In this document: piece by piece, positions 1 to 9,173 of the stretch | Layout: every line of letters starts with the position of its first letter | How positions within the stretch are numbered: position 1 is the first letter of the stretch | NCBI GenBank assembly: GCA_050952845.1 | Contig: JBMNLP010000001.1 | Coordinates: forward strand, 3,224,001-3,288,000 | Origin: JAGVSV01 sp050952845 | Lineage (GTDB): Bacteria; Bacillota; Clostridia; Christensenellales; Aristaeellaceae | DNA length: 64,000 nucleotides | Reading direction: 5' to 3' | Notes under the pieces: model-generated | What the model was told of the DNA's origin: nothing | Database searches by the model: none | What the model saw: the letters and a program-made list of their open reading frames with translations, nothing else | Program-made: the position numbers and the translations under genes

Positions 1-97
1 TCCGATGTTTCTTTGTTTCTATATAAAGGCTGAGACCGTGTTCATTGCCAAAGGCTTGTGATATCGATGTGTTTTCCACTAAAGTTTTAATCAGCAT
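1..97 (-). CDS. MBL-fold metallo-hydrolase, N-terminal fragment (cut by window edge)
   Basis: Reading leftward from an ATG at 97, the first 32 residues begin MLIKTLVENTS and continue with a GNEHGLSLYIE stretch. That opening is typical of the metallo-beta-lactamase-fold hydrolases of the dihydropteridine/ribofuranosylaminobenzene-phosphate-synthase-like group. An AGGAGGTGA ribosome binding site sits about ten bases upstream of the ATG and supports the start. The metal-binding HxHxDH motif would lie beyond the window edge, so activity cannot be judged. It is transcribed divergently from the genes to its right, from its own promoter at 122-150. Confidence 0.65.
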   Translation of the reverse strand, partial: MLIKTLVENTSISQAFGNEHGLSLYIETKKHR

Positions 98-121
98 AAA
101 TGTCAGTCACCTCCTGTTAGC

Positions 122-150
122 ATTATAGCGTTTATATTTTTCTGCAGCAA
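122..150 (-). promoter_or_regulatory. Promoter of the MBL-fold gene
   Basis: On the minus strand TTGCTG (145-150) is followed after 17 bases by TATAAT (122-127). The predicted start of transcription falls just upstream of the strong AGGAGGTGA site of the gene ending at base 1, giving a very short leader. Confidence 0.6.
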
Positions 151-300
151 TCAGGAAGTTATTTAGACGTGAATTGTGATCATTGGATGATGAGAAGTGA
201 TGGGTATCTGTCCTCTTGAGGCATTTCCATGGTTCACTGTTTTGATATCGTGTTTCCTGGTTTGTTGAGATAAAAACAAATGGCAAACATCAACCCGCTG

Positions 301-329
301 CTTTTTCAACGTTGGTTTTGTGCTATACT
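301..329 (+). promoter_or_regulatory. Candidate extended -10 promoter
   Basis: TATACT at 324-329 is preceded by TG one base upstream, an extended -10 arrangement. The -35 region (CTTTTT, 301-306) is weak. It would drive the small ORF at 363 and probably the MFS gene behind it. Confidence 0.45.
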
Positions 330-362
330 TCATTAGGATAATACAGGAAAGGAGAGCACGCC

Positions 363-464
363 ATGGACATTACAAAAGCCAGGAAGCATTTTGATCCGTA
401 TGGACATATCCATCAATCCAGTTTGCTGACCTTTCAGGGCGTGAAGAGCCATGGATTGACCTGA
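363..464 (+). CDS. Small ORF of 33 residues, unknown
   Basis: An ATG at 363 preceded by AAAGGAGAG and by a plausible promoter opens a 33-codon frame beginning MDITKARKHFDPYG and ending in TGA at 462-464. I do not recognise it. It could be a leader peptide for the MFS gene 40 bases downstream, or the 5' remnant of a larger gene lost by deletion. The good ribosome binding site is the main argument that it is translated. Its length and lack of a recognisable domain keep confidence low. Confidence 0.3.
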   Translation: MDITKARKHFDPYGHIHQSSLLTFQGVKSHGLT

Positions 465-504
465 AATGATTCTTTTTATAATTCACGGATTTTGAGGTGA
501 TACG

Positions 505-1860
505 GTGAAGCTGTTGCGTTTTTGGACACATTCTCCTTTGAAGCATCTTTATCAGCAAGCGGGTTTGCCGGAAAAGATTCGGCGCAGCCTGAACATTATG
601 ATTTTAGCCAATATGTTTGGGACCATGCATGCTATTATTTGCGGCGGGGGCACCAGCACCATGATTGGCTTTGCCAGCAGCCTGGGTGCGGGGGATTTGG
701 TGTTTGGAATCCTTGCCGGATTGCCTCAGGCTGCTTCCCTGCTGCAGATTCCATTTGCTGTTTTGGTCAGCGCGAAACAAAAGCGCAAGCGATATCTGCT
801 TACCTTTGGCTTGGCATCCAGGGCGCTGTGGTTGCTTTTTGGTTTCATTCCCTTGCTGGCGCCAAAGGATCCTGCCTATTTGCAGATAATTTCCTTAATT
901 TTTCTTTTAGGAATCTCTTCCAGTCTGGGAGCAGTCATCAACGTTTGCTGGTTCCCGTGGCTCAGCGATCTGACGCCCCTGTCGATCCGGGGGCGGTGGA
1001 TGGGTTTTCGGGAGATGCTATTGTCTTTGACCAACATCATTTTTGGTTTGCTGGTTGCTTTTTTGCTGGACAATCTGCTTCCCCAAAGCAGGTATCTGAT
1101 TGTTTTTACCTTGGGGGGAGCGGCGGGCGTGCTGGACATGCTGTGTTTCCGGTTTGTGGAGGAAGTGTATACTGCCGCGCCTCGCCGCATGAAACTTGGA
1201 AGGACTTTGAAAGCCGTTTATTCCAACAAGCCTTTTATGCGCTTGTTGATTATGTGGACGGTTTGGTGTTTTACCGCAAACCTGGCCGGTCCTTACCTGA
1301 CCCCCTATGCCCGAAATGTCATGGGTTTGAGCTTTACGCAGATTATGATCTTTGGCACATTGTCCGGCTCAATTGCCACCATGATTATCATGCCTTGGTG
1401 GGGGAAACTGCTGGACAAGCGCGGCCCGCGGCAAGTTATGCTGATGGCGTTTGCCGGCGCTTCCTTCGCCTCATCTTCCTATTTGCTGGCTCGGCCGGGA
1501 AGCGTCCTACCTGTTTTTCTGCATAATTTTGTTGGCGCCTTGTTTTGGAGCGGCACGAACCTTTCTGCAAGCGCGCTTCAGCTGTCTTGCTCGCCGGATG
1601 ATATACGCTCTGCGCATATTGCGATTTTTTCCAGCGTCACAGCCCTGGTAGGGACAGCCTTTGGCTCCTTGACAGGGGGTACATTTTTGGAAATATGCGC
1701 TGCGAACCAATGGTTTAGCGGCGCTTTTGACCGCTACAAGGCGCTTGTCCTTCTGGCAGTCACGTTGCGCTTTTCAACAGCTCTGCTGCTTGTACCCCGG
1801 CTGCAGGATGGTTATGTTAATCACGCGCAAGAGAGAACCGACAATACCCGCAGCGAATGA
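505..1860 (+). CDS. Major facilitator superfamily transporter
   Basis: A 451-residue integral membrane protein with about twelve hydrophobic segments and the MFS-style loop RGRWMGFRE between early segments. A second loop rich in basic residues (KLLDKRGPRQV) lies around residue 310, in the place where the second half of MFS proteins carries its conserved GxxxDRxGRR-like signature. The start is a GTG at 505 behind GAGGTGA. The substrate is not evident from sequence. It stands alone on the plus strand, and the next gene to the right is convergent. Length is normal for the family. Confidence 0.75.
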   Translation: MKLLRFWTHSPLKHLYQQAGLPEKIRRSLNIMILANMFGTMHAIICGGGTSTMIGFASSLGAGDLVFGILAGLPQAASLLQIPFAVLVSAKQKRKRYLLTFGLASRALWLLFGFIPLLAPKDPAYLQIISLIFLLGISSSLGAVINVCWFPWLSDLTPLSIRGRWMGFREMLLSLTNIIFGLLVAFLLDNLLPQSRYLIVFTLGGAAGVLDMLCFRFVEEVYTAAPRRMKLGRTLKAVYSNKPFMRLLIMWTVWCFTANLAGPYLTPYARNVMGLSFTQIMIFGTLSGSIATMIIMPWWGKLLDKRGPRQVMLMAFAGASFASSSYLLARPGSVLPVFLHNFVGALFWSGTNLSASALQLSCSPDDIRSAHIAIFSSVTALVGTAFGSLTGGTFLEICAANQWFSGAFDRYKALVLLAVTLRFSTALLLVPRLQDGYVNHAQERTDNTRSE

Positions 1861-1968
1861 TATTCAGCGCAAACAGAGCAATATCAGGGATTCAGCTCTG
1901 TGATGACGATACAATAAAAAAACATGAGTTCCCGATGGAACAACATGTCATGCACTCATATCGACTGA

Positions 1969-3174
1969 TCAGCCGTTCCCTTCACCCGGGCTTTGAATTA
2001 AAACGATATCCCCGCTTTTTGTGTCGATTCCCACAGAATACTGATGCATCTCGTCCACCACAAAGGTGAAAGCGTAGTAATCGGCAAATGCCAGCGATTT
2101 TGTCTGATATTCCATGAAGTAAACACCCCAGGGAAGCGCTTCAACCTCATCCATGGTCATATCATAGCGAGCGACGATCGCTTCCCTGGCACGCCTCAAT
2201 GCCTCTTCCGGGGGGAGGGCATCCGGGCTCGGCAGTTTGTCGCCAAGGTGTTCAGCCTTGTCCTGGAGAGACCAGTACAATGCATCACCCTTTTCCGATT
2301 CCAATCGGCGTATTTTTGCTTCCAGTTCTGTGGCTTCCTGCTCACTCTGACGGGCTGCCTCAGCCAATTCCTGCTCGGTGGGAATCCGGGTCAGGACCGG
2401 GTTTGACCCATCTGCCTGGAAGGTTGCGGTATAAAGGATGGCGCCATGATCATCCCTGTATTCAACCTTCCAGAAATTGGTCTCCGGCTGTTCTTGCAGC
2501 TGATAGTAGTAAACCGCCGGCATCAGCTGATGGAGCGTTTCCCGGTTGATGTGCCCATACGCAGCCAGCAATAAACCCTCAGCCTTTTGAACGGCATCCT
2601 CTCTGCTGTAGTCCGTGGGACCGGGCAACAGGTTGATTTCATCGGCTTCGCTCAGACGATTGTTTTCGATCAGCTTCCGGGAAAACCAGGCTTTGTCTGC
2701 CAGCGACCAGGTGTAAAAAGGTCCTCGAACATGCTCCAGGATGTTGCCTGACGCGTAAGCCAATTCACCTGACCAGACCTGTTCAAGTTTTTGAGTCAGC
2801 AAGGCGTCCTGATCATCCTTGGGGTTTTGAATGATATCAGAGAACATGGACACATCCATATCCGCTGCCCGCATTTCCTCCACCAGCGCCAGCTTGCTTT
2901 CTAATGGCCAGCCCCGGAACCCATCTGGCGATTCAGGCTCCAGCTGCAATACCCGGTTGGCAAAGGGCTGCCAGCCCAGCAGGGCTGCCGTGGCTGTCGC
3001 CAACAAGAGCGCCATCAAAAGAACCGTTGCCAATACCACGGAAAGGCGATAATGGGCTTTGGGCTTGGTATGTTCACGCATGTGCCGCAGCACCTTCTGC
3101 TCCATGTGCGGCGTCCATTGCAGGCTGGCAATGCGCCTGCCAACCCGCATGCTGATTTCAGCCTTTATCATCAT
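1969..3174 (-). CDS. Membrane-anchored anti-sigma-like protein
   Basis: This 401-residue protein has a roughly 40-residue basic cytoplasmic N-terminus, one transmembrane segment at about residues 43-66, and a long extracytoplasmic part. That part contains a charged heptad-rich stretch (about residues 255-290) likely to be coiled coil, then an alpha/beta C-terminus. The gene overlaps the end of the ECF sigma-factor gene by about 17 bases, the usual arrangement for a sigma/anti-sigma pair, so the N-terminus probably sequesters the sigma factor. There is no recognisable zinc-type anti-sigma motif. ATG codons at 3174 and 3171 both follow AGGAG; the second has the better spacing. The function is inferred from position and topology. 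Confidence 0.5.
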   Translation of the reverse strand: MMIKAEISMRVGRRIASLQWTPHMEQKVLRHMREHTKPKAHYRLSVVLATVLLMALLLATATAALLGWQPFANRVLQLEPESPDGFRGWPLESKLALVEEMRAADMDVSMFSDIIQNPKDDQDALLTQKLEQVWSGELAYASGNILEHVRGPFYTWSLADKAWFSRKLIENNRLSEADEINLLPGPTDYSREDAVQKAEGLLLAAYGHINRETLHQLMPAVYYYQLQEQPETNFWKVEYRDDHGAILYTATFQADGSNPVLTRIPTEQELAEAARQSEQEATELEAKIRRLESEKGDALYWSLQDKAEHLGDKLPSPDALPPEEALRRAREAIVARYDMTMDEVEALPWGVYFMEYQTKSLAFADYYAFTFVVDEMHQYSVGIDTKSGDIVLIQSPGEGNG

Positions 3175-3679
3175 ACCACTCCTTCAATTCATTCCTCAGG
3201 ATATCCTTTGCCTGCTCCAGACGGTAGCGCACGACCCTGCGGGAAAGCCCCAGCGCCTGCGCGGCCTGCTCCATCGTGAAACCCGAAAAGTAATACACAA
3301 CAACAACCTCTCTCAGCTTTTTAGGCAGCTTCAAAATGGCCTGGGTCAGCGTGTCATCAAAGGGCTCGCTGTCCGGGGCTGCGATGGGCAGGTCCTCCAG
3401 GGATACCCGCCTGTCAACCCGCCGCATCCAGGCGCTTCTGAGCACATCCCGGCATGTGTTGATGGCGATTTTCGTCAGCCATGTTTGTTCACTGGCTTCC
3501 TCCCGGAAGGACGGCAGGGCACGATATGCCTTCAGAAAGGTTTCCTGGGCGGCGTCTTCAGCCGCATGGGCATCCTTTAAAATGAGAAAGCAGGTGTGGA
3601 GGATGCTTTGGCCGTATGCTTTCATCAGGCTGCCGATGCGATTCTCCGCCCATGCCGGATCAATCTGTTTTCCCCGCAC
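3158..3679 (-). CDS. ECF-type RNA polymerase sigma factor
   Basis: A 173-residue sigma-70-family protein containing region 2 (DAHAAEDAAQETFLKAYRAL, about residues 36-55) and region 4 with a helix-turn-helix (about residues 112-160, around FTMEQAAQALGLSRRVVRYRL). Regions 1 and 3 are absent, as in extracytoplasmic-function sigma factors. The start is a GTG at 3679 with GGAGGTGAT immediately upstream. It is translationally coupled to the downstream membrane protein that likely controls it. A TATAAT-like hexamer on the minus strand (3732-3737) may be part of its own promoter, but no convincing -35 partner was found. Confidence 0.85.
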   Translation of the reverse strand: MRGKQIDPAWAENRIGSLMKAYGQSILHTCFLILKDAHAAEDAAQETFLKAYRALPSFREEASEQTWLTKIAINTCRDVLRSAWMRRVDRRVSLEDLPIAAPDSEPFDDTLTQAILKLPKKLREVVVVYYFSGFTMEQAAQALGLSRRVVRYRLEQAKDILRNELKEWYDDKG

Positions 3680-3906
3680 AACATCACCTCCTACCTATAC
3701 TGACGAGAGCAATCGGGATAATGGACAAATGATTATAAAACGGTTTTCTTTCATATGGCTAACGTTTGGCAATTGCGGCATACTGCGCCAATCAACAATT
3801 TCGCTCCCCACAGCATTGGCTTTTCTGCAATGCCTGCCATATAGACAGGCGGGCGTTGAAAATTGTTGCGTGCTTCAATGACCAATGGTGTAAAAAAAAC
3901 GCCTGG

Positions 3907-3935
3907 TTTGCTGCTCAAAAATTCTGGTATATAAT
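3907..3935 (+). promoter_or_regulatory. Promoter of the SH3-repeat protein
   Basis: TTTGCT at 3907-3912, a 17-base spacer, and TATAAT at 3930-3935, followed by AAAGGAGG and the ATG at 3979. This lies in the divergent region between the sigma-factor gene and the SH3-repeat gene. Confidence 0.55.
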
Positions 3936-3978
3936 AGGAACAAGGGGATTCTGTGCCCCAAAGGAGGAATGAGACGCC

Positions 3979-4995
3979 ATGAAAAGCATGATCAGCATGG
4001 TTCTGCTGGCAGGATTGCTGCTGGCCATCGCGATACCTGGGCTGTCGGCTTCCCCGGCGTATATTAACGCAGGGGAGGCGCTGACCATCTATGCATCTGC
4101 CGATACGGCGGCGAAGGCTCTGCGGCAGCTGATGCCGGAGGAAGCCTTTGACCTGCTGGGCAGCAGCTCTGAATGGGCCAGCGTGCGGGTGCTGACCGAA
4201 TCGGGAGAGACGCTGGAGGGCTGGGTGAAAAACAAAGGCTTACGCCCCAAAACCTTGGAGGACGGCTTCCGCCATGCGGTGGTCGCCCCGGCGGAGCCGG
4301 GCGTTTTTCCCGCTTTATTCACCCAGGCCAGGAGCAGCGCCGATTCCCTGGGCTGTTACTACCCGGGCGTGGTAGCCAGGGTGCTTTCCCAGCCTGATAA
4401 AGGCTGGGTGAAGCTGGGCATTGGCACGCTGGAAGGCTATATGAAGGCGGAGAACTTAGCTTTTGACCCCCTGCCCGGCGCTGTACCCGATGTACTGCCC
4501 CGGGTGAGCGTGGCCTATCAGGACGGCTCTTCTCTGACCATGCGGGCCGCGCAGTCCTTCAAGTCGGAAAAAATGGGCGCTTACCCCAACGGCACCCAGG
4601 TGCAGGTGCTGGGCTTTACCGATGACTTTGCCCAGGTGATTGCGCCGGACGGCAAGCTGGGCTTCATGATGGCCTGGGGGCTTGACCCGCAGCCCTATGC
4701 GGCCACCATGCCCGCGGCTGAGGTGGAGCAGAGCTTCATTGTTGCGGAACCCACCGCCCAGATGATCGCCACCCCGCCGCCCCATGCCTATACCACCAGC
4801 ATTGACAACACCGGGGGCGCGGGGGCGCATTTGCGCAGCAAATCTTCCGCGAAGTCGCAAACCCAGGGCCTGTACCCCAACGGTACCCAGGTGTACGTGC
4901 TCAAATACGGTGAGTACTGGTGCCAGGTGTGGGTGGATGGCAAGACGGGCTGGATGATGACCAAGCTCCTTCAGGGCAGCAGCCAGCAGCCATAA
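3979..4995 (+). CDS. Secreted SH3-repeat protein
   Basis: A 338-residue exported protein. An N-terminal signal peptide (hydrophobic to about residue 21, likely cleavage after LSA) is followed by four bacterial SH3-like modules. The last two share the pattern LRSKSSAKSQTQGLYPNGTQV...GWM, seen also as MRAAQSFKSEKMGAYPNGTQV...GFM. A TPPPH linker precedes the final module. Such modules usually bind peptidoglycan, so a cell-wall location is likely. No catalytic domain is present. The start is fixed by AAAGGAGG about 11 bases upstream. IS copy A lies only 17 bases beyond the stop codon, so any native terminator has been displaced. Confidence 0.7.
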   Translation: MKSMISMVLLAGLLLAIAIPGLSASPAYINAGEALTIYASADTAAKALRQLMPEEAFDLLGSSSEWASVRVLTESGETLEGWVKNKGLRPKTLEDGFRHAVVAPAEPGVFPALFTQARSSADSLGCYYPGVVARVLSQPDKGWVKLGIGTLEGYMKAENLAFDPLPGAVPDVLPRVSVAYQDGSSLTMRAAQSFKSEKMGAYPNGTQVQVLGFTDDFAQVIAPDGKLGFMMAWGLDPQPYAATMPAAEVEQSFIVAEPTAQMIATPPPHAYTTSIDNTGGAGAHLRSKSSAKSQTQGLYPNGTQVYVLKYGEYWCQVWVDGKTGWMMTKLLQGSSQQP

Positions 4996-5012
4996 ATTCA
5001 GGCGTTTAACAA

Positions 5013-6785
5013 CCTAAATTCCCGTCTGTTTTATAACCATAAGTTCAGACAGGGTCGTTCAATCCGGAATGTCGACCTGGAATGCCTCAAAGATTTCCCT
5101 CTGAGCCTTGGTGACCTCACAAAGCTTGTTCTTGTACCGTCCGGAATATTGGATCGTCGTGAGGGATTCAAGCTCCCACAGCAACTGAGTCACACTGTAC
5201 TTTGTTGTCAGTTCCGTCTCACGCATGCGTTTGCGTATCGCTGCGAGAAGAATCATTGCAATAAATTGGATGAAGAGACGGTTTTTCATACTCTTTGAAC
5301 CGTGTATCCTTAAACGCCTCATATCCAATTCGTTCTTGAGGTCATCGAAACATTTCTCAACGATATCCTTCTCACGGTAGACAGCCAGAGCATCTAGCGA
5401 GTCCTTGAACTTTGTACTGAGCAGAGTGCTAAAGCCGACATACTTGCTCCTGGCCTTATTCAACGCTTCTTCGTTAAGCAGAACCTTCCGGCCACGCCTG
5501 GGGGTGTCCTTGACGATGAAGAAGCGTTCATAAGCTTCCGCGTGTTCTTCCACGACAGGTCCTTCCATAAGCTCCAGATACAGATCCGTGACGTATTGAT
5601 CAAAGCGTAGACGATCCTCCTGCTGCTGTTGACCATTGAAATAGATGTGAAGGTAGCAGCGCCTGCGCTGCTCTCCCCAAGACTGCAGAAAACTTTGGGA
5701 GTACACTGCCTCACCTTCAAACACGCGGTAACCCTTAAAGCCATCGATGTCATCGCGGTGCTTGTCAATGAGATCCCGTACAAGACGCAGATGAGAGGGA
5801 ACTCCGATCGTGAAATGCTGCCTTGCCTCACAGAGCGCATCGATGTTCTTCTTACTGTAAAGCCCGCGATCCATGACCAGATGCTGCGTACCATAGTCCA
5901 GCTTGTCGAACTGATCGAGGGTGTTTTTCAGTGTGCTTACATCTGTTATGGAACCGGGAAGTTCACGATAGATCATGGGCAGCATGCTCGTCTGACCATA
6001 GACGATCGCCAAGTTTATCTGCGGCAGACGCTCACCGTCACGATTGTATCCGTAGCGTACATACTCATTGTGTGTGGCATAGGATGAGATGGACGTGATG
6101 TCATAGCAGAGGTGCTCTTTACTCGGGAACCTTGTTTTCCACACCTTGAAGAAACTCTGGCGCATGTCCTCATTCATCGACTGTAAAAGTTCGCTGATCC
6201 TTTGGCTGCTCAAGCGCTTGTCCGTTGGTACCTCATGGTTGCTAAGCCACAGCTCTGCATTGCTCAGTGCACCATTGGTCGACAGCAGATACCATGCCAG
6301 CGACAGGATGTCCTTCCAGCAATCGGGTGCAACTTTCTTCAACGTCGCAGACAGACCAATCTCCTGCCCCAGCTTATCCAATAGAAGCCTTGTCCCGGTC
6401 ACAATGCTTCTGGCCGTCATGGTGTCATCCAGAGCAGCATCTGCACCTTGTTCGACCAGACGTTTGGAGGGGATAAACGTCCCTGTCTCCTTGTCCAGCT
6501 TGCCAATGCAAACTTGTTTGGTCCTCGATGACCGAAGTTCAGGTACCCATCTTCTTTCTAAGACTTCGTAGACATACGTCGTTCCATCCTTCTTCCGGTG
6601 CAGGTTAATTTTCTTCCCTTTGAGCATTGCGTGTTCCATGACAATTCCCTCCTTGCATTCTGTGGTTATATTATAACCACTCTCGAAGTAAAAGTAAAGA
6701 GGGTAAAACCCTCTCTAATTCCGTTCCCATATGGATTGATGCTGCTTAAAAGCTCACATGGTTATAGTTTTGACGGAAATTTAGG
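5013..6785 (-). mobile_element. Insertion sequence, IS1634-like, copy A (complete, 1773 bp)
   Basis: Both ends carry the inverted repeat CCTAAATTCCCGTC (6785 end: CCTAAATTTCCGTC), and the single 526-residue transposase fills the element. It has the same length and structure as copy C at 22808-24580. No target duplication is visible: the left flank ends in AACAA and the right flank is the interior of truncated copy B. A recombination or adjacent deletion, rather than simple insertion, therefore formed this junction. Confidence 0.85.
5059..6639 (-). CDS. Transposase, IS1634-like (copy A)
   Basis: A 526-residue DDE transposase of the IS4 superclass, closest in layout to the IS1634 family. Candidate catalytic residues are D in CYDITSI, D in LVMDRGLYSKKN and E in KCFDDLKNELDMRRLRIHGS, the usual order for the family. 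It starts at an ATG behind GGAGGG. A perfect GTGGTTATATTATAACCAC palindrome upstream overlaps its likely -10 region. It differs from the copy C protein at only a few residues (for example MEGPVVEEH here, TKGPIMEEH there; KLCEV against KLSEV). The frame is intact, so it is probably functional. Confidence 0.9.
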   Translation of the reverse strand: MEHAMLKGKKINLHRKKDGTTYVYEVLERRWVPELRSSRTKQVCIGKLDKETGTFIPSKRLVEQGADAALDDTMTARSIVTGTRLLLDKLGQEIGLSATLKKVAPDCWKDILSLAWYLLSTNGALSNAELWLSNHEVPTDKRLSSQRISELLQSMNEDMRQSFFKVWKTRFPSKEHLCYDITSISSYATHNEYVRYGYNRDGERLPQINLAIVYGQTSMLPMIYRELPGSITDVSTLKNTLDQFDKLDYGTQHLVMDRGLYSKKNIDALCEARQHFTIGVPSHLRLVRDLIDKHRDDIDGFKGYRVFEGEAVYSQSFLQSWGEQRRRCYLHIYFNGQQQQEDRLRFDQYVTDLYLELMEGPVVEEHAEAYERFFIVKDTPRRGRKVLLNEEALNKARSKYVGFSTLLSTKFKDSLDALAVYREKDIVEKCFDDLKNELDMRRLRIHGSKSMKNRLFIQFIAMILLAAIRKRMRETELTTKYSVTQLLWELESLTTIQYSGRYKNKLCEVTKAQREIFEAFQVDIPD

Positions 6786-6877
6786 ATTCAAGCTCCCACA
6801 GCAACTGAGTCACACTGTATTTTGTTGTCAGTTCCGTCTCACGCATGCGTTTGCGTATCGCTGCGAGAAGAATCATT

Positions 6878-8739
6878 GGTTAGGGTGTCAAAAGCATAGG
6901 TTTAGAACCCACCTTAAAAGCACCCTTTAGTGTATGGTGTTCAGTATCTAGTTGGATTTAAATAAAATAAAGGAATCCGTCGATATAGATCTCTATATTA
7001 ACTGCATTTTATGGGTTCTTGCACGCTTTTCAATAGCCTTTTGCTATTAATCGCCCCAATCTTAAATCCCAACCAGGTTTTTAGGCGTACTAACCCCCTC
7101 ACAGGCACATGATCTATATCATAGCGTCTGCGAAGTAGGGAGGGAATTCCTTCTATACCGTTCCGTTTCTTTGCAAATTCTTTGTATGCTTGACTCCCCA
7201 TATGAATCACTTGTTTGGCTCTCGCAATTGTTTTGCTTGTGATTGAAACAACGTTGCTTTTCTTCTGTTCTTTCATAGAGCAGTTCGTACGATATGGGCA
7301 ATTTGCACAGTCTGTCTTTTGAAATACGGCTCGATACATGCCTGTTTTAGGGTAGTAGGTGGTCTTGATCGGCTCTTTACCTCCCGGGCAGCTTAAGACT
7401 TTCCCTTGTTCTTCGTCTATTTGAAATTCACTCAGAATCGGTTCCGGTGTTTTTCCTATTAAGGCTGTTGTCAATAGTTGAATGTTATTGTCTTTGGCCG
7501 CGGATTTTATATCTTCACTTCCAAAGGCGCCATCTGCAATAAGGATCAGCTCATCTTCTTGCTGTCCTAGGTTTTCTATGATGTCTTCCGCAAAGGATTG
7601 ATCGGAATAGGTATTCGGCTTTAAATCGTAATGCGTTATGTAGTTGGGTCCTTCATTCGGACTCAACTCAACAATATTTGCAGTGTAACCTTTGTGATCT
7701 TTTCCGGCCTTTTTACGGTAAGTCGCATCCGGATCCGATGGATTTTGCAAACTATCAGTTTTGATTTGAGCTTTATCTTTAGGTTTTGGACCGTTCGGTG
7801 TTGATTCCGTTTGCTCTCTTAAAACTCTTTGGAGAAGACGAAACTCCGAACTATCATAAAGAGAATCCGGAACTTGCTTGCTTAAATTTACACCGTCATG
7901 GATGACTTCTTGAAGACGCTCTTCTAAACCATCGCTCCTGCGGTGATAAATAATTTTATTGACATCATCCTCTTCTAAATAGTGCTTGTATTGATCCGAT
8001 ATGAGTTCGTCTTGTTTCTTCATGCGCTTCACCATATTCGCAACACAAGTGTACATGATTTCCAATCGTGACATTTTTTTACAGTTGGATGCGACCATAA
8101 GGCTATCCATCCTTCGGATAGAACGATTCACTCCACTAAAAGAAGCAAAGGAATCCGCTAAAGCCTCCATTTCTTCTTGGACAAGATCTCGACCGGTTTC
8201 TATCTCATAGTTGTAGAGTCTTTCTCTAAAACGGCTAAAGGTTCGATCACTAACAGGTTGTTCTTCAAAACTACCGGTACCAAGAGCATGTTGAAAAAGC
8301 ATGTCAAACATCATCCGTTCAATCAACTCATCATCGGTTAAAGCAAAGAGTTCTTTCAGAATCAAAGCACCGAAAATCACATTCACCGGTGTATTGGGAC
8401 GGCTTGCAGGGGTACTGCTGTAGAGATCTTTAAATCTTTCTTCATTTATGGATGAGAAAATCAATTTGTAGAAGCCTACTGCCCAGGATTTCTCCAAATA
8501 CTTCTTTTCTCTTTCTGTTAAGCCGTAAAGAGGATCATTGAAATTAAATTGTTGATTGGAATTCGTTACAAAAGCCATGAAAACGCCTCCTTTAATATAT
8601 ATCTATTATATCATATTAAGGGAGAAAATGTTGAAATTTCAACGTTTTTCAAGCTCCTTATAGGATTCCCTTGCAGGATTTTGATAGCAGTGCCGCCGAG
8701 GCGATGAGCAGTTAATGAATTACTTTTGACACCCTAACC
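6878..8739 (-). mobile_element. IS1182-family element (1862 bp) nested in copy B
   Basis: Perfect terminal inverted repeats GGTTAGGGTGTCAAAAG at the two ends, and a six-base target duplication ATCATT at 6872-6877 and 8740-8745. Removing the element and one ATCATT restores the copy B transposase sequence exactly (aatcattgcaataaattgg). One transposase gene fills it. It must have inserted after copy B arrived. Confidence 0.9.
6998..8578 (-). CDS. IS1182-family transposase
   Basis: A 526-residue transposase with an N-terminal DUF772-like domain (about residues 50-130, including ASRPNTPVNVIFGALILKEL) and a DDE core (DSLMVASN, LIADGAFGSED). It ends with the cysteine-rich segment CANCPYRTNCSMK and the C-terminal GLVRLKTWLGFKIGAINSKRL typical of IS1182 members. 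AAAGGAGG lies upstream of the ATG. The frame is complete and the element has clean ends, so it is likely active. Confidence 0.9.
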   Translation of the reverse strand: MAFVTNSNQQFNFNDPLYGLTEREKKYLEKSWAVGFYKLIFSSINEERFKDLYSSTPASRPNTPVNVIFGALILKELFALTDDELIERMMFDMLFQHALGTGSFEEQPVSDRTFSRFRERLYNYEIETGRDLVQEEMEALADSFASFSGVNRSIRRMDSLMVASNCKKMSRLEIMYTCVANMVKRMKKQDELISDQYKHYLEEDDVNKIIYHRRSDGLEERLQEVIHDGVNLSKQVPDSLYDSSEFRLLQRVLREQTESTPNGPKPKDKAQIKTDSLQNPSDPDATYRKKAGKDHKGYTANIVELSPNEGPNYITHYDLKPNTYSDQSFAEDIIENLGQQEDELILIADGAFGSEDIKSAAKDNNIQLLTTALIGKTPEPILSEFQIDEEQGKVLSCPGGKEPIKTTYYPKTGMYRAVFQKTDCANCPYRTNCSMKEQKKSNVVSITSKTIARAKQVIHMGSQAYKEFAKKRNGIEGIPSLLRRRYDIDHVPVRGLVRLKTWLGFKIGAINSKRLLKSVQEPIKCS

Positions 8740-8745
8740 ATCATT

Positions 8746-9166
8746 GCAATAAATTGGATGAAGAGACGGTTTTTCATACTCTTTGATCCGTGTATCCTTA
8801 AACGCCTCATATCCAATTCGTTCTTGAGGTCATCGAAACATTTCTCAACGATATCCTTCTCACGGTAGACAGCCAGAGCATCTAGCGAGTCCTTGAACTT
8901 TGTACTGAGCAGAGTGCTAAAGCCGACATACTTGCTCCTGGCCTTATTCAACGCTTCTTCGTTAAGCAGAACCTTCCGGCCACGCCTGGGGGTGTCCTTG
9001 ACGATGAAGAAGCGTTCATAAGCTTCCGCGTGTTCTTCCACGACAGGTCCTTCCATAAGCTCCAGATACAGATCCGTGACGTATTGATCAAAGCGTAGAC
9101 GATCCTCCTGCTGCTGTTGACCATTGAAATAGATGTGAAGGTAGCAGCGTCTGCGCTGCTTTCCCC
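8746..9166 (-). pseudogene. Transposase fragment of IS copy B
   Basis: A fragment equivalent to roughly residues 320-460 of the copy A transposase, continued after the nested element at 6786-6877. It lacks the N-terminal two thirds and the last codons. The open frame starting at an internal ATG (9056) is not a real gene start. It has no function other than as a homology tract for recombination with copies A and C. Confidence 0.8.
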
Positions 9167-9173
9167 TTCAAAC

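Larger units (their letters stand above)
6786..9166 (-). mobile_element. Truncated IS1634-like copy B, split by a nested IS1182 element
   Basis: 6786-6877 and 8740-9166 together match copy A positions 5166-5678, that is 513 of 1773 bp. Both terminal repeats and most of the transposase are missing. At the left it abuts the outer end of copy A with a two-base GG microhomology. At the right it ends at 9166, seven bases from the stop codon of the LRR gene. It carries MEGPVVEEH and FSTLLS variants like copy A and unlike copy C, so A and B are the closer pair. Confidence 0.8.

Noticed and set aside
522..1526. 334-residue frame overlapping the MFS gene
   Set aside because: Antiregister frame rich in Cys, Trp and Phe with no site upstream; the MFS protein in the other frame is clearly real.
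5008..5012. Target duplication for IS copy A
   Set aside because: AACAA on the left has no match at 6786 (ATTCAAG), so none can be claimed.
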